Shown one piece after another: positions 8,567 through 18,186 of a DNA stretch of 40,352 nt. Under the pieces are notes generated by a model. That model did not search any database. It was given only the letters and a program-made list of their open reading frames with translations, and had not been told where the DNA came from. Positions within the stretch are counted from its first letter, which is position 1. Every line of letters begins with the position of its first letter. Origin of the DNA: Streptococcus mitis. GTDB taxonomy: Bacteria > Bacillota > Bacilli > Lactobacillales > Streptococcaceae. The DNA lies in contig NZ_JUQO01000061.1 of assembly GCF_001074635.1 (NCBI RefSeq), positions 1-40,352 on the forward strand, given 5' to 3'. Both the position numbers and the translations under genes were made by a program.

Positions 8567-8719
8567 CTAGATAAGTTTAAAGAGCCAATCCAATAGTTTA
8601 AATAATAGCTTGTAAAACAGCAATTGGACTGCAAAAGAGATGATCATCCAAAAGAATTTCAAAATCCCAATAATCGGTTTAATAAAAAGAATGGCAAGAA
8701 TTGCCCAAAAAAATTTCAT
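8567..8719 (-). CDS. Small hydrophobic membrane protein, 50 aa
   Basis: A 50-residue frame (MKFFWAILAILFIKPIIGIL onward) that is almost entirely hydrophobic, with a Lys every 8-12 residues. It probably forms one or two membrane helices. The ATG overlaps the TGA of the preceding 60-aa gene (ATGA), so translation is coupled, and the strong terminator follows 20 bases later. Function unknown. A small membrane protein co-expressed with a basic partner is the main thing visible. Confidence 0.7.
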   Translation of the reverse strand: MKFFWAILAILFIKPIIGILKFFWMIISFAVQLLFYKLLFKLLDWLFKLI

Positions 8720-8898
8720 TCTCTCTCCTCTGGCTTGATGAGCCATCGAGCCGCATCCATTAACTTGTCTGCAATAAAAAGTTTACCTAGACCGACAACA
8801 ACATTGTCATCTTTCTTTATCGTTTTCATTACTTTTACACCTTGCACGATCAAAAAGTAATTACCATAAGTTTTAGCTAGAGTTTTTATGAGTCCCAT
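8716..8898 (-). CDS. Small conserved-looking protein, 60 aa, unknown
   Basis: A 60-residue protein (MGLIKTLAKTYGNYFLIVQG onward; ends KLMDAARWLIKPEERE). It is mixed amphipathic and basic with no clear transmembrane helix. The start is an ATG preceded by GAGGGAAGAT. It is coupled by an ATGA overlap to the 50-aa membrane protein downstream. The shared terminator and coupling argue that both frames are real, although I do not recognise the family. Confidence 0.65.
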   Translation of the reverse strand: MGLIKTLAKTYGNYFLIVQGVKVMKTIKKDDNVVVGLGKLFIADKLMDAARWLIKPEERE

Positions 8899-8937
8899 AT
8901 TATCTTCCCTCGTTTAACTACACTTTCAAAATATTAA

Positions 8938-8961
8938 CGATACCAGCCTTGCTGGCTATCG
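8938..8961. other. Hairpin upstream of the 60-aa gene
   Basis: CGATACCAGC pairs with GCTGGCTATCG around a short loop (with one bulge). It lies between rbfA's terminator and the small-gene pair. On the minus strand it is followed by TTAATATTTT, so a weak terminator or leader structure is possible. The rest of 8899-9087 shows no frame, only a possible -10. Confidence 0.4.
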
Positions 8962-9087
8962 CTGAAAAATCGTTTTATCTCACTCTTTCATTTCCTATAA
9001 TATCATACAAGTTGAATTTTATAAAGCTTTTTAATAATGTTTAATTCTGGAAAGATTCCGCCAGTATGTTTTATAGCCATTTCCCCA

Positions 9088-9113
9088 CCAAAAAAGAGGG
9101 TTACCCCTCCTTC
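9088..9113 (-). terminator. Terminator of the rimP-rbfA operon
   Basis: GAGGGG/CCCTC stem with a tight loop, then TTTTTT on the minus strand, directly after the rbfA stop. Confidence 0.85.
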
Positions 9114-9464
9114 TTAGTTCTTATCCAGATTGCGTAGCATCTCGTCAATCTTGTTTCCATACTCGATGGACTCGTCTTTGACGAAGGTCAAATCTGGGAT
9201 TTTGTACAATTTCAAATTGCGACCAAGTTCACGTTTGATGGTACCAGTTGCTTTTTCAAGCCCGATTTGAGCTTTTTGATTATCTGAAGCAAGATTACTC
9301 AAAATGGTGTAGTAAACCTTGGCAACAGACAAGTCACCCAGCATCTGAACATCTGTGATGGTCACACCTTGGACACGCGGATCACGGACTTTCTTTTGCA
9401 AAATCTCATTGACTTCACGCTTGATTTCCATGCCCACACGATCCGTACGGAAATGATTTGCCAT
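9114..9464 (-). CDS. rbfA: Ribosome-binding factor A
   Basis: RbfA binds the free 30S subunit and helps mature the 16S rRNA 5' end, notably in the cold. The 116-residue protein has the family's KH-like fold signatures: [22 protein letters not shown], then [30 protein letters not shown], and [26 protein letters not shown]. The ATG at 9464 is chosen for homology and for AAAGGA upstream; the frame itself extends nine codons further. It ends the nusA-infB operon but is separated from infB by about 250 bases that contain a hairpin and a structured repeat. Confidence 0.95.
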   Translation of the reverse strand: MANHFRTDRVGMEIKREVNEILQKKVRDPRVQGVTITDVQMLGDLSVAKVYYTILSNLASDNQKAQIGLEKATGTIKRELGRNLKLYKIPDLTFVKDESIEYGNKIDEMLRNLDKN

Positions 9465-9490
9465 GATATTCCTTTCTCTACTTTGAACCA

Positions 9491-9519
9491 AAAGCTAGGC
9501 CAGCAGACCTAGCTATTTT
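9491..9519. terminator. Terminator-like hairpin between infB and rbfA
   Basis: AGCTAGG pairs with CCTAGCT around an 8-base loop. It is flanked by ATTTTT on the plus side and TTTTGG on the minus side, so it could act weakly in both directions. On the minus strand it lies about 27 bases before rbfA and might lower its read-through. Confidence 0.5.
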
Positions 9520-9573
9520 TAAACTTATTGATTTTCATTTCAAATTGGAACGAAGTTCAATTTGAACTCACCT

Positions 9574-9707
9574 GCTTCTTTCGCCGTGGTGAAAGTGATG
9601 GAACTGATTTATCAGTCCCATCACAGGGGATTTTTGAGACTCTAGGCTCAAAAATAAGCAATGAAAGCATCGGTTTGCTTGCGTCCCTCACCACCTAAGA
9701 AAGGAGC
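9574..9707 (+). repeat. Structured intergenic element, copy A
   Basis: A 134-base nested-stem element. The outer arms are 9574-9582 and 9699-9707 (9 bp, one G-T pair), then a 3-base/4-base asymmetric gap (GCC opposite CTAA), then second arms GTGGTGA/TCACCAC at 9586-9592 and 9688-9694. Inside are a long hairpin (GTGATGG...CCATCAC), a TTTTTGAG/CTCAAAAA hairpin at 9631-9654 with loop ACTCTAGG, and an AAGCAA/TTGCTT hairpin. The same layout recurs at 31596-31732 and, inverted, at 35930-36043. It contains no coding frame. Read with the infB/rbfA operon it lies in the antisense orientation. Confidence 0.75.
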
Positions 9708-9714
9708 AAAAATC

Positions 9715-12522
9715 TTATCTTTTAATTTCTTCCATGACATAAGCCTCAATCACATCATCAGTCTTGATATCATTGTAGCCATCGATCATCAATCCACCTT
9801 CACGGCCGTTTGTAACTTCTTTCACGTCGTCTTTGTAGTGTTTCAAGCTTGCGAGTTCGCCATCATAGATAACGACACCATCACGGATAACACGGACTTT
9901 AGAGTCACGGGTAACCTTACCGTTGATAACCATGAATCCACCGATAGTTCCCACTTTAGACACCTTGAAGGTTTCACGAATAACTGCTTCACCGATAACT
10001 TTTTCTTCAAATTCTGGATCAAGCATCCCTTTCATAGCTTCTTCCATCTCTTCGATAACCTTGTAGATAATGCTGTGGAGACGGATTTCTACATCATCAG
10101 CTTCTGCTTGTTGACGAGCTTGTGGTGTAGGGCGTACGTTGAAACCAACGATAAAGGCATTTGAAGCTTCAGCAAGAGTCACGTCTGATTCGTTGATCGC
10201 ACCAACTGCCGAGTGGACGATGGTCACTTTGACACCTTCTACGTCGATCTTTTGAAGTGAGGCAGAAAGGGCTTCAACTGAACCTTGTACATCGGCCTTG
10301 ATGATCACGTTAACTGATTTGAGTTCACCAGCTTTAAGGGTATCAAAGAGGTTTTCAAGGCTGACACGTTGGGTAGCTTGACGTTGTTTCATGAGGGCAC
10401 GTTTGGCACGCTCTTCACCAGCCGCACGCGCAGATTTTTCATCTTCGTAAACGGCAAAGTGGTCACCCGCCATCGGCGCTTCGTTCAAACCTGTGATTGA
10501 CACTGGTGTTGATGGCCCTGCAACCTTAACACGACGACCAAGGTCGTTGGTCATAGCACGGACACGACCGAAGGTATTTCCGACAACGATTGGGTCTTGA
10601 ACATTCAAGGTACCTTGTTGTACAAGAAGAGTTGCGACCGCACCTTTTCCTTTATCCAAGCGCGCTTCGATAACCGTACCGATAGCACGAACTGTTGGGT
10701 CTGCCTTGAGTTCTTGGATTTCAGCCACAAGAAGGACTGTTTCCAACAATTCTTCGATATTTTGGTTGAATTTAGCCGAGATTTCAACAAATTCAGAATC
10801 TCCACCCCAAGCGGTTGACATGACACCATGCTCTGCCAATTCGCCGATAACGCGTTCTGGGTTAGCACCTGGTTTATCAATCTTGTTAATGGCTACGATG
10901 ATTGGGACGTTGGCCGCTTTTGAGTGGTTAATGGCTTCGATAGTCTGAGGCATAACCCCGTCATCTGCCGCTACAACCAAGATAGTAATATCGGTAACAG
11001 AAGCACCACGCGCACGCATTGATGTAAAGGCCGCGTGTCCCGGTGTATCAAGGAAGGTAATCTTCTTGCCATTTTCCACGATTTGATAGGCACCGATATG
11101 CTGAGTGATACCACCTGCTTCACCTGTCGCAACGCGAGAGTTACGAAGGGTATCCAAGAGGGTTGTTTTACCATGGTCAACGTGTCCCATGATGGTTACA
11201 ACTGGTGGACGCTCAACCAATTCATCTTCATTGAGATAACCATCTTCGACAAAGAAACGTTCGATGTCAGCATTATCCACTTCAACCTTTTGTTTGGCTT
11301 CGATACCGTAATCCACCATGAGGAGTTCAATTGTTTCCCCATCCAAGGATTGGTTTTGTGTGGCCATGACACCCATCATAAAGAGTTTCTTAACGATTTC
11401 AGCTGGTTCACGTTTGATACGTTTTGCGATTTCCGCAACGGTCATACCATCTGTATATTCAAATTCTGTTGGCAATTCATGGAATTTACGCTCCGTAACA
11501 GGTTTTGGAGTCTGATTGCGGTTGTTCTTGTTATTGCCTTTTTTGTTCTTTTTGTTGTTATTCCAGTTACTATTCTTTTGATTTCTCACTTGATTTTGAC
11601 TACTTCGATTCTTTTGTTGTTTTCTAGGACCATCTTCTTCGTGATCATAATCGTCACGATTTTTGTCTGGTCGAGCTTGTTTTTTACGACGTGTATCCAC
11701 TGCAGGTTCTGTTTTCTCAGAGACGACTTCAACCACTGCTTGAACTTGCTGTGCTTGCTGTTCTTGTTGCGCTTGTTCAGCTAACTTAGCCACTTCTTCA
11801 AAGATTTCCTCTGGCTCCTTGCGTTTGTTAGCTTGGGCCAAGGCTTCTTTGGCAGCCTGAGTCTGCTTGAAACGTTCCTCACTTGAACGGGCATATTCTG
11901 CATTTTGCTCTGCTTTTAGGGCTGCTGCACGGGCTTTAAAGTCAATACGTGGAGTCGCTTGATTTGAACGTTTGTCCTCTTGTTGACGGCGCTCGTTTCC
12001 ACGATTTTGCTGACCTTGCTGTTTCTTAGCTTGGTCATTAAAGCGACGATTGTCGCGGTTGCCTTGACCTTGTTTTCCGCCATTACGGCCGTCGTTTTTC
12101 TGACGGTTTCCGTTTTGTTGTTGGTCACGGTTATTGCCCTTATTTTGCTTACGTCGCTCTGCCTGCTCTTTAGCACGGGCTTCACGCTCAGCCTTGAAAT
12201 TACGGCTTTGCGGTTTAGCCACTACTTTTTCTGCTTTAGGAGAGACTGGCTCAGCCGCTTTTGCCTCTTCCTTAGCTACAGCTGGTTTAGCCGGCTCAGA
12301 TTTTTCGGCTTTCTTTTCTGCACTTGCTTTTGGTGCTGCAGGTTTTACTTCTGCTTTCGGAGCAACAGGCTTAAAGCTGGCAGCGATTTTTGCAGCGACA
12401 GCTTCTTCCACACTTGATGAGTGGCTTTTCACATCCAAGCCCAACTCTTTTGCACGCGCTACAACTTCTTTACTTTCTTTTCCAAGTTCTTTTGCGATTT
12501 CGTACAATCTTTTCTTAGACAA
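9715..12522 (-). CDS. infB: Translation initiation factor IF-2
   Basis: IF-2 is the GTPase that brings fMet-tRNA to the 30S subunit and promotes subunit joining. The 935 residues fit a long streptococcal IF-2. The N-terminus has an IF2_N domain ([20 protein letters not shown]). A long low-complexity Lys/Glu/Ala/Gln/Asn-rich linker follows (about residues 55-350, with Asn/Lys repeats such as [15 protein letters not shown]). A second IF2_N ([21 protein letters not shown]) precedes the G domain with G1 [13 protein letters not shown]3 DTPGHAAF and G4 NKID. C-terminal beta-barrel domains end in YVMEEIKR. It sits between ylxQ and rbfA. Confidence 0.98.
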   Translation of the reverse strand: MSKKRLYEIAKELGKESKEVVARAKELGLDVKSHSSSVEEAVAAKIAASFKPVAPKAEVKPAAPKASAEKKAEKSEPAKPAVAKEEAKAAEPVSPKAEKVVAKPQSRNFKAEREARAKEQAERRKQNKGNNRDQQQNGNRQKNDGRNGGKQGQGNRDNRRFNDQAKKQQGQQNRGNERRQQEDKRSNQATPRIDFKARAAALKAEQNAEYARSSEERFKQTQAAKEALAQANKRKEPEEIFEEVAKLAEQAQQEQQAQQVQAVVEVVSEKTEPAVDTRRKKQARPDKNRDDYDHEEDGPRKQQKNRSSQNQVRNQKNSNWNNNKKNKKGNNKNNRNQTPKPVTERKFHELPTEFEYTDGMTVAEIAKRIKREPAEIVKKLFMMGVMATQNQSLDGETIELLMVDYGIEAKQKVEVDNADIERFFVEDGYLNEDELVERPPVVTIMGHVDHGKTTLLDTLRNSRVATGEAGGITQHIGAYQIVENGKKITFLDTPGHAAFTSMRARGASVTDITILVVAADDGVMPQTIEAINHSKAANVPIIVAINKIDKPGANPERVIGELAEHGVMSTAWGGDSEFVEISAKFNQNIEELLETVLLVAEIQELKADPTVRAIGTVIEARLDKGKGAVATLLVQQGTLNVQDPIVVGNTFGRVRAMTNDLGRRVKVAGPSTPVSITGLNEAPMAGDHFAVYEDEKSARAAGEERAKRALMKQRQATQRVSLENLFDTLKAGELKSVNVIIKADVQGSVEALSASLQKIDVEGVKVTIVHSAVGAINESDVTLAEASNAFIVGFNVRPTPQARQQAEADDVEIRLHSIIYKVIEEMEEAMKGMLDPEFEEKVIGEAVIRETFKVSKVGTIGGFMVINGKVTRDSKVRVIRDGVVIYDGELASLKHYKDDVKEVTNGREGGLMIDGYNDIKTDDVIEAYVMEEIKR

Positions 12523-12538
12523 ATCATGTCCTCCTCTT

Positions 12539-12838
12539 CTATTCCATAAGAGACCTCATTTTCTTTGTAAATCCAGCATCTGTCACAGCCAAAACCTTTC
12601 TCGATTTCCCGACTGCTATGCTTAATTCCAGTGTTGAAAACACGGTTACAATTTCTACTTGATAATAATGACTTTTATCTTGAATCTTCTTGGTCAGATT
12701 GGGTCCAGCATCATGAGCTAGAAAGACCAACTTGGCCTTGCCGTCTTGAATGGCCTTGACCACCAATTCTTCACCCGATATAATCCGCCCTGCTCGCTGA
12801 GCAAGTCCCAAGAGATTGCTTATCTTTTGCTTATTCAA
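12539..12838 (-). CDS. ylxQ: L7Ae-family RNA-binding protein YlxQ
   Basis: A 99-residue protein of the ribosomal L7Ae/L30e family: [52 protein letters not shown] is the typical first half. Family members bind kink-turn RNA; the precise cellular role of this operon member is uncertain. It overlaps the end of ylxR by eight bases and is 16 bases before infB, in the standard nusA-ylxR-ylxQ-infB order. Confidence 0.93.
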   Translation of the reverse strand: MNKQKISNLLGLAQRAGRIISGEELVVKAIQDGKAKLVFLAHDAGPNLTKKIQDKSHYYQVEIVTVFSTLELSIAVGKSRKVLAVTDAGFTKKMRSLME

Positions 12839-13124
12839 GTCCTAACTCTCTTCTTTTCACTTTGTGATCCACATAAGCGATCAACTCGTCATAAAAGCTT
12901 TCTTCCACTTCCATGCTAAAGCTACGGTTAAAGACCTTCTTCTTTTTTGCCTCTAGGGCTTCTGCATTGTCTAGCTTGATATAAGCGCCGCGGCCGTTAG
13001 CCTTGCCTGTTGGATCAATAAAGACTTGTCCTTCCTTGTTCTTGACAATGCGGAGCAAATCACGCTTATCAATCACTTCGTTAGACACGACAGACTTGCG
13101 CAAAGGGATTTTTCTTGTTTTCAT
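12831..13124 (-). CDS. ylxR: YlxR family protein
   Basis: A 97-residue basic protein with the YlxR signature TRKIPLRKSVVSNEVIDKRDLLRIVKNKEG, followed by DPTGKANGRGAYI, whose GRGAYI loop forms the putative RNA-binding cleft. Proposed roles of the family include RNA binding and RNase P or nucleoid regulation; none is shown here. Unlike some relatives it has no CxGC cysteines in this stretch. It is translated between nusA and ylxQ. Confidence 0.93.
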   Translation of the reverse strand: MKTRKIPLRKSVVSNEVIDKRDLLRIVKNKEGQVFIDPTGKANGRGAYIKLDNAEALEAKKKKVFNRSFSMEVEESFYDELIAYVDHKVKRRELGLE

Positions 13125-13145
13125 CTTTCCCTCCTCTAGCAGCTT

Positions 13146-14282
13146 TTATTCTTCTACAGTATCGTTTTCTGCTTCCAAATCTACCGAACCAGCTTCTTCC
13201 ATGGCTTCAAATTCGCTAGCAGACTTGATATCGATACGGTAACCAGTCAAGTGAGCTGCCAAGCGCACGTTTTGTCCACGACGACCAATGGCAAGAGAAA
13301 GCTTGTTATCTGGTACAACCACCAAGGCACGTTTGCTGTCGTTTTCGTCAAAGATAACTTGATCAACCTCAGCAGGAGCGATAGCGTTGTAGATAAATTC
13401 AGCTGGATCAGCTACCCACTCGATAACGTCGATATTTTCTTCGATTGGTACCATACGGTCGCTCTTGGCATCGTAACGTGCTGGGTGGAACTTGCTAGTA
13501 ATCTTCTTGATATTCGCTCCACCGCGTCCAACGATTGTACCGATAGCGTCCACGTTTGGATTATGACTACGAACGGCAACCTTCGTACGGTCACCAGCTT
13601 CACGAGCTACGCTCATGATTTCAACAGTTCCATCATAAACTTCTGGAATTTCTTGCTCCATCAAGCGTTTGATCATTTCTGGATGGCTACGGCTAACAAA
13701 AACGTTGACACCACGAGGGTTGTCTTCAACTTTGTAGACATAAACTTCAATACGATCATGAGAAGCAAAAACTTCTCCAGGAATTTGGTCTTGTTTTGAC
13801 AATTGGGCTTCAATGCTACCAAGGTTGACATAGATGAAGCGGTTGTCAAAGCGTTCTACAGTACCAGACATGATTTCTTGCTCATGTTCTTTGTAAGTAT
13901 TGTAAGTGATGGCACGTGTTTGCTTGCGCATTTTTTCCATGATGGTTTGTTTGGCAGATTGGGCTGCTACACGACCAAACTCAGCAGGTGCTTCTTCAAA
14001 CTTGATTTTATCCCCAAGCTCATAGGCTGAATTAATGGCAAGAGCATCTTTCAAGCTGATTTCCAAACGGCTATCAAATACTTCATCAACCACTTCACGG
14101 ACAGTATAAACTGTAAAGTCACCTGTTTTTTCGTTGAAGTCAATGGCTACACTGTCTGACTGACCATAGCGTCTGCGATAAGCGGAACGAAGCGACTCTA
14201 CTACTGCGTCGATGATATCTTCTTTTTTGATTCCCTTGTCTTCTTCCAAAATGCGGAAGGCCTCTAGCATTTCTTTACTCAT
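13146..14282 (-). CDS. nusA: Transcription termination/antitermination factor NusA
   Basis: NusA binds RNA polymerase and modulates pausing, termination and antitermination. The 378-residue length matches Firmicute NusA, which lacks the C-terminal acidic repeats. The domain order is visible: the N-terminal polymerase-binding domain (MSKEMLEAFRILEEDKGIKK), an S1 domain (IMSGTVERFDNRFIYVNLG), KH1 (AIGTIVGRGGANIKKITSKF) and KH2 (SLAIGRRGQNVRLAAHLTGY). It ends in a short acidic tail. It lies between rimP and ylxR in the conserved operon. Confidence 0.98.
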   Translation of the reverse strand: MSKEMLEAFRILEEDKGIKKEDIIDAVVESLRSAYRRRYGQSDSVAIDFNEKTGDFTVYTVREVVDEVFDSRLEISLKDALAINSAYELGDKIKFEEAPAEFGRVAAQSAKQTIMEKMRKQTRAITYNTYKEHEQEIMSGTVERFDNRFIYVNLGSIEAQLSKQDQIPGEVFASHDRIEVYVYKVEDNPRGVNVFVSRSHPEMIKRLMEQEIPEVYDGTVEIMSVAREAGDRTKVAVRSHNPNVDAIGTIVGRGGANIKKITSKFHPARYDAKSDRMVPIEENIDVIEWVADPAEFIYNAIAPAEVDQVIFDENDSKRALVVVPDNKLSLAIGRRGQNVRLAAHLTGYRIDIKSASEFEAMEEAGSVDLEAENDTVEE

Positions 14283-14325
14283 GTTTTCTTCACTTTTGAA
14301 TTCTCAAAAGCTATCCTTTCTTTTT

Positions 14326-14805
14326 CTATAATTTAACTGCTAAACGTGCTTTTGATACTAAACTGTATGGAATTTGGACGGTTTTCTTACGCGTCTTATC
14401 CATATATTCCATGGTCAACTCGTCCTCTTCGAAGGCCAACAAGGTTCCTTCAAAGACCTTTTGCTTATCGATGGCTTGGTAGAGCCCGACATGGATGTAT
14501 TTCCCAACCGCTCCAGCGACGGCATCCTTGGTTTTCAAAGGACGTTCCAAGCCTGGACTGGTAATTTCTAGGAAATATTGTTCTGGGAAGGGATCTGGCT
14601 TGATGGTGTCTAGGACAGGACTGATTATTTCTGTCAAGTCCGCCGTGTCGTTCAAGGTAATTCCTTCAGGTTTATCTACAAAAATACTGAGAATCATGTC
14701 ACTGCCAATCTTTCCATACTCGATATCCACGAGTTCGAAAGGAGCTTGAATGACAGGTTCTACAACTTCTCTGACTAATTCTACGATTGTTGCGATTGCG
14801 TCCAC
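14326..14805 (-). CDS. rimP: Ribosome maturation factor RimP
   Basis: RimP assists assembly of the 30S subunit. The 159-residue protein has the family pattern [30 protein letters not shown], the [16 protein letters not shown] motif and a C-terminal Sm-like barrel. The start is a GTG at 14805 with GAGGAG directly upstream. It is the first gene of the nusA-infB operon and follows its own promoter and leader hairpin. Confidence 0.95.
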   Translation of the reverse strand: MDAIATIVELVREVVEPVIQAPFELVDIEYGKIGSDMILSIFVDKPEGITLNDTADLTEIISPVLDTIKPDPFPEQYFLEITSPGLERPLKTKDAVAGAVGKYIHVGLYQAIDKQKVFEGTLLAFEEDELTMEYMDKTRKKTVQIPYSLVSKARLAVKL

Positions 14806-14864
14806 CTCCTCATAAGCAAGAGGCGAAGATATTTCCCCGCCTCACTTTTCATATTCTTACTATT

Positions 14865-14893
14865 AGTATAGCACGTTTGCCAACTTATGTAAA
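14865..14893 (-). promoter_or_regulatory. Promoter of the rimP-nusA-infB operon
   Basis: TTTACA (complement of 14888-14893), 17 bases, then TGCTATACT with TATACT at complement of 14865-14870. A hairpin GAGGCG/CGCCTC (14819-14842) follows in the leader before rimP and may be regulatory. Upstream, AGCCTG/CAGGCT at 14908-14923 could terminate trmB, but it lacks a clear T-run. Confidence 0.8.
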
Positions 14894-14930
14894 GCAAAAG
14901 CACTCATACAGCCTGATTTCAGGCTATTTC

Positions 14931-15566
14931 TTAAAACTGAGCCTCAACTCGATAGATAACTTGCCCCTTGTTGGAGAATTTTTGCTCGTATTCAGTCATA
15001 ACATTGCCTTCAAAATCACTGGCATGTAAGTCTAGCCAGACACCATTGAGCTTCATGCCATACTGAGAAAAGCTCACTAAACTGTACTCAAACAAGCCAC
15101 GGTTATCCGTCTTGAAATGAATTTCTCCATTTTCAGGCAAGATACGTTTGAAGGTATCCAAGAAGGTCTTGTAGGTCAAACGACGCTTTTCATGGCGTTT
15201 TTTCGGCCATGGATCTGAAAAATTCAGATACAAGCGATCAATCTCACCGTCTTCAAAGTAGTCAGTCAAGTCAGAACCATCTACCCACAAGAGCTTGATG
15301 TTCGGTACTCCAACTTCAAGCACCTTGTCCAAAGCGTAGCTCAAAACAGACTTTTGAATATCAATCCCGATATAGTTGATGTCAGGGTTTTGCTTGGCCA
15401 TACCTGAAACAAAGGCACCCTTTCCACTTCCAACTTCCACATGAATGGGATTATCATTGCCAAACAAGTCCCGCCATTTTCCCTTGGCCTCCAAGGGATT
15501 GAGGACCACATACTGGGGATTTGCCTCTAGTAATTCTGTCGCCCCTTTACGATTTCTAACTCTCAT
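14931..15566 (-). CDS. trmB: tRNA (guanine-N7-)-methyltransferase
   Basis: TrmB makes m7G46 in tRNAs using S-adenosylmethionine. The 211-residue protein has the SAM motif [11 protein letters not shown] and the family motif [17 protein letters not shown], and ends with YRVEAQF. The ATG at 15566 ([14 protein letters not shown]) is chosen by homology; the frame extends upstream into ccrZ. That ATG overlaps the ccrZ stop as ATGA, so the two are translationally coupled. Confidence 0.96.
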   Translation of the reverse strand: MRVRNRKGATELLEANPQYVVLNPLEAKGKWRDLFGNDNPIHVEVGSGKGAFVSGMAKQNPDINYIGIDIQKSVLSYALDKVLEVGVPNIKLLWVDGSDLTDYFEDGEIDRLYLNFSDPWPKKRHEKRRLTYKTFLDTFKRILPENGEIHFKTDNRGLFEYSLVSFSQYGMKLNGVWLDLHASDFEGNVMTEYEQKFSNKGQVIYRVEAQF

Positions 15567-16357
15567 CTTCTCTTTCCATACTTGTCTCGGAAGTGACGCA
15601 AGCCATGGATCTCCCGATTGACATTTTCTAAATCTTGGTTCATATAATACTTGGAAATCTGGCTCAAGTAAGACAATTGACCGTACCAATACAATTTATT
15701 TAATACCGTTTGATTATACTTATAGCCGTAGTAGGTCAACCATTCCTTCCACTGATATTCTGGAATATAATGGCAGAGCATATGGGCCACATCAAACATG
15801 CGGTCGGTCAAGCGAACCGAATCCCAATCTACCAAATAAATCAAGCCACTGTCTGTCTCAATCCAATTACTATGTCGTACATCTCCATGGACAATGGTCG
15901 CATAGTCCTCTCTAAATCCTGGAATAGTCTGACGTAAATCAGCCATCACTTCACTGATAAAATGATTTTTACGCAAAGCATCTGGAGCCGTTTCCTGCCA
16001 AGACTGTAGTAAATCTACAGGTGTTTCCATGGCATATCCCAAACGACTCAACTGTGTCATCAACGGACGTGAGCGATGCAGACGGGTTAAGATATTGACG
16101 ATTTGTTTACGATTCATATCATAGGGGGTCAATATCTTGCCTGTCAACCATTCTTGAGCACACATATCACGCCCATCTGCCAAACGGCGGCTCCATAATA
16201 ATTGTGGAGTAATTTGTTCTCTAGCTAGACCAGGTAGGATTGGAGAGGTGTTCATTTTTACAAAGATGCGCTTCCCGTCAGGATAGCTACCCATATAAGC
16301 CTTGCCACTTTTCCCAGGTATGGGAGTCAGTGTTAGCTCATTATCACCCAAATCCAT
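15563..16357 (-). CDS. ccrZ: CcrZ/YtmP-type phosphotransferase (cell-cycle regulator)
   Basis: A 264-residue member of the choline/aminoglycoside kinase-like fold. It has the catalytic loop [10 protein letters not shown] (about residue 156) and the metal-binding [10 protein letters not shown] (about 174). In S. pneumoniae the gene in this position next to trmB is ccrZ, which ties septum placement to DNA replication and phosphorylates ribose-type substrates (from memory). Those residues are conserved here. It has its own promoter upstream and overlaps trmB by four bases. Confidence 0.88.
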   Translation of the reverse strand: MDLGDNELTLTPIPGKSGKAYMGSYPDGKRIFVKMNTSPILPGLAREQITPQLLWSRRLADGRDMCAQEWLTGKILTPYDMNRKQIVNILTRLHRSRPLMTQLSRLGYAMETPVDLLQSWQETAPDALRKNHFISEVMADLRQTIPGFREDYATIVHGDVRHSNWIETDSGLIYLVDWDSVRLTDRMFDVAHMLCHYIPEYQWKEWLTYYGYKYNQTVLNKLYWYGQLSYLSQISKYYMNQDLENVNREIHGLRHFRDKYGKRR

Positions 16358-16386
16358 TTCTTTCCTCCGTATAAAGTTTCCTTACT

Positions 16387-16415
16387 ATTCTACTAGTTTT
16401 TGCCCTATTCGTCAA
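16387..16415 (-). promoter_or_regulatory. Promoter of ccrZ-trmB
   Basis: TTGACG (complement of 16410-16415), a 17-base spacer, then TAGAAT (complement of 16387-16392), about 30 bases before the ccrZ ATG. Confidence 0.8.
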
Positions 16416-16479
16416 CCGGTCCACACCCGATTCTCAAAGAAAAGCCTATGGGGTGGTTTGGGTTATAATTTATAGAAAG

Positions 16480-16515
16480 AAAAAGGTAAGCACCGTCTTC
16501 TGCTTACCTTTCATG
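16480..16515 (-). terminator. Terminator closing the blp bacteriocin/immunity region
   Basis: AAAGGTAAGCA pairs with TGCTTACCTTT around an 8-base loop, followed by a T-rich tract on the minus strand, just after the pncP stop. Confidence 0.9.
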
Positions 16516-16519
16516 ATTT

Positions 16520-17131
16520 TTATAAATAATATAAGAGTGGCCAAGCATTGTAAAACATGTGAACTAGAGTAGAAACCCATAGGTTTTGGCTCTTTTTATA
16601 AGCAAAGCCCAGTAACAAGCCCCCAAGTAGATAAAAAATAAACGAAGGGACATTAGAAGGTCCATGCATGAAAGAAAAGAGAGAGGAAGTGAGCACAAGC
16701 CCTAACCAAGAATTGTCAAAAACGGCACCTTGAAGAAGTCCTCTGAAAATGAGTTCCTCCTGGATGGGTCCAAAAACTGAGGAAGTCAAAATCAAAGACA
16801 GAGAAATTCCTCTGCTAACTTCCGACAAGTGTTGAACTCCTGCGCCAGAAGAAACAGCGAAGAAATGAATATAAACCAACGTCTCAAGTACACTTAGAAG
16901 AAAGATTACAATGAACAGCAAAAGTTCTTTCTTGCTTAACATCCCAAAAGAAATCATTTCAAACTTTCTAGCATAAGCAACACTTAGCGAGGTTACTAGA
17001 AGACTTACAATAATCAATTCAGATTCATTTTGAAAAAAATCCCCGTGGTTAATCGTATAAGGAACTGTAATGACGATTAGTAATACTAAAAATCCAAAAC
17101 AAAAGGCATGAAATTTATCAAAGAACTCCAT
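16520..17131 (-). CDS. pncP: CPBP-family membrane protease-like protein PncP
   Basis: A 203-residue multi-pass membrane protein of the CPBP (CAAX-protease / bacteriocin-processing) family. Its intramembrane active-site motif is QEELIFRGLLQG, with a later FSFMHGPSN His motif and MFYNAW near the end. The ATG at 17131 is chosen because GAGGAGG lies eight bases upstream; the frame extends eight codons further from a TTG. CPBP proteins at this spot of blp loci are linked to bacteriocin immunity. It is the last gene of the bacteriocin-blpY-blpZ-pncP transcript. Confidence 0.85.
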   Translation of the reverse strand: MEFFDKFHAFCFGFLVLLIVITVPYTINHGDFFQNESELIIVSLLVTSLSVAYARKFEMISFGMLSKKELLLFIVIFLLSVLETLVYIHFFAVSSGAGVQHLSEVSRGISLSLILTSSVFGPIQEELIFRGLLQGAVFDNSWLGLVLTSSLFSFMHGPSNVPSFIFYLLGGLLLGFAYKKSQNLWVSTLVHMFYNAWPLLYYL

Positions 17132-17161
17132 AAAATTATCCTCCTCAAGAAACAAACCTCC

Positions 17162-17410
17162 CTACACATCATCCTTCCGCTCTAACCTTTCCAAAACAAA
17201 CCATTTGAGTACCCAAAATCCGGCCACATAGCCAGCTCCTAAGAAGATAGCCATAAAAGCTAGCATGGGATTTAGGGAATTAAAGACCACCGCAGATACA
17301 AAGGTTAGCACAAAAACATTAAAAGCAATGGTATCAGAAGCCAAGACCAGAATATAAGGCGTCAACCAGTCTAAGGTTTTGGAATCTAGGAAAAATAAGC
17401 GTTTATACAT
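17162..17410 (-). CDS. blpZ: BlpZ-like small membrane protein (immunity region)
   Basis: An 82-residue protein with two membrane helices (LTPYILVLASDTIAFNVFVL; LAFMAIFLGAGYVAGFWVL) and a charged C-terminus (LERLERKDDV). It starts at an ATG after GGAGGTCATC. Position between the blpY-like and pncP-like genes matches blpZ of pneumococcus, a gene of uncertain function in bacteriocin immunity. Confidence 0.8.
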   Translation of the reverse strand: MYKRLFFLDSKTLDWLTPYILVLASDTIAFNVFVLTFVSAVVFNSLNPMLAFMAIFLGAGYVAGFWVLKWFVLERLERKDDV

Positions 17411-17450
17411 GATGACCTCCTCTATGGCTGAAAAGCAAGACTTTGTTTTT

Positions 17451-18155
17451 TTACCCCAAGACCCTATGTAGAAAAGTGAGCAAAAATGGTAAAGTCGCTA
17501 CAATATTATTAATCACATGCACCGCATAGGATGGGTAAATGCTCTTGGTATAGCGAGTCAAACCAGCAAAAATGATTCCAAATGTTGTAAAAACGAAAAT
17601 ATCTAACAGACTAGGCAGACTTAAAAAATGAGGAAGAGCAAACAAAATGGAAGGAAGAAGCAAATCAGGGCCAAATCGCGAATGTTTAAAGAAAGCATGT
17701 TGCAACAACCCCCTATAGATCAATTCTTCCATCAGTGGCACTAGAAAGAACAAAGTTATATAGATACCTAGCTCAGCAAAGTTAGTCCCACTATAACCAA
17801 TCAATACAGCCCAACCTTCAGCAGTTGACTGAGCATGTTTAGCTGTCTGAACGTTAAAAGAGATAACGTTAAAAGAGATCTGGAGCACTATCACTAATAC
17901 TGTCAAAATCGAATACCAAAGCCATTTTTTTCTTGGAATGTGAAAGAGATAGCCATGGCCTGTCTTAACCAAAATCCAAATCATGACTCCGCTAAATAGC
18001 AAACTCAAGATATTTCGAATCCAGAAGAAATTTCCTATCTGAGAAGAAAATTGCCAATAATTTTGGACTATAAGCGTTAGCTGAGAAAGGCCAAATACGA
18101 AAAATAAGTAAGACAAGACTGCACTTATTTTGAAGAGAAACTGATACTTTTTCAT
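17451..18155 (-). CDS. blpY: CPBP-family immunity protein BlpY
   Basis: A 234-residue polytopic membrane protein with six to seven hydrophobic segments. It carries the CPBP glutamates in MEELIYRGLLQHAFF, the ALPHFLS histidine and the C-terminal HVINNIVATLPF segment. In pneumococcus BlpY is needed for pneumocin immunity. It follows a bacteriocin gene by 31 bases and shares its BlpR-controlled promoter, so producer immunity would be induced together with the peptide. Confidence 0.85.
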   Translation of the reverse strand: MKKYQFLFKISAVLSYLFFVFGLSQLTLIVQNYWQFSSQIGNFFWIRNILSLLFSGVMIWILVKTGHGYLFHIPRKKWLWYSILTVLVIVLQISFNVISFNVQTAKHAQSTAEGWAVLIGYSGTNFAELGIYITLFFLVPLMEELIYRGLLQHAFFKHSRFGPDLLLPSILFALPHFLSLPSLLDIFVFTTFGIIFAGLTRYTKSIYPSYAVHVINNIVATLPFLLTFLHRVLG

Positions 18156-18186
18156 AGAAACTCTTCCTCATTTCTTATATTTCAGT

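Noticed and set aside
11035-11784. A 249-codon plus-strand open frame opposite infB
   Set aside because: It is the reverse of IF-2's low-complexity linker; the hydrophobic product reflects the Lys/Asn/Gln codons on the real strand, and there is no ribosome site.
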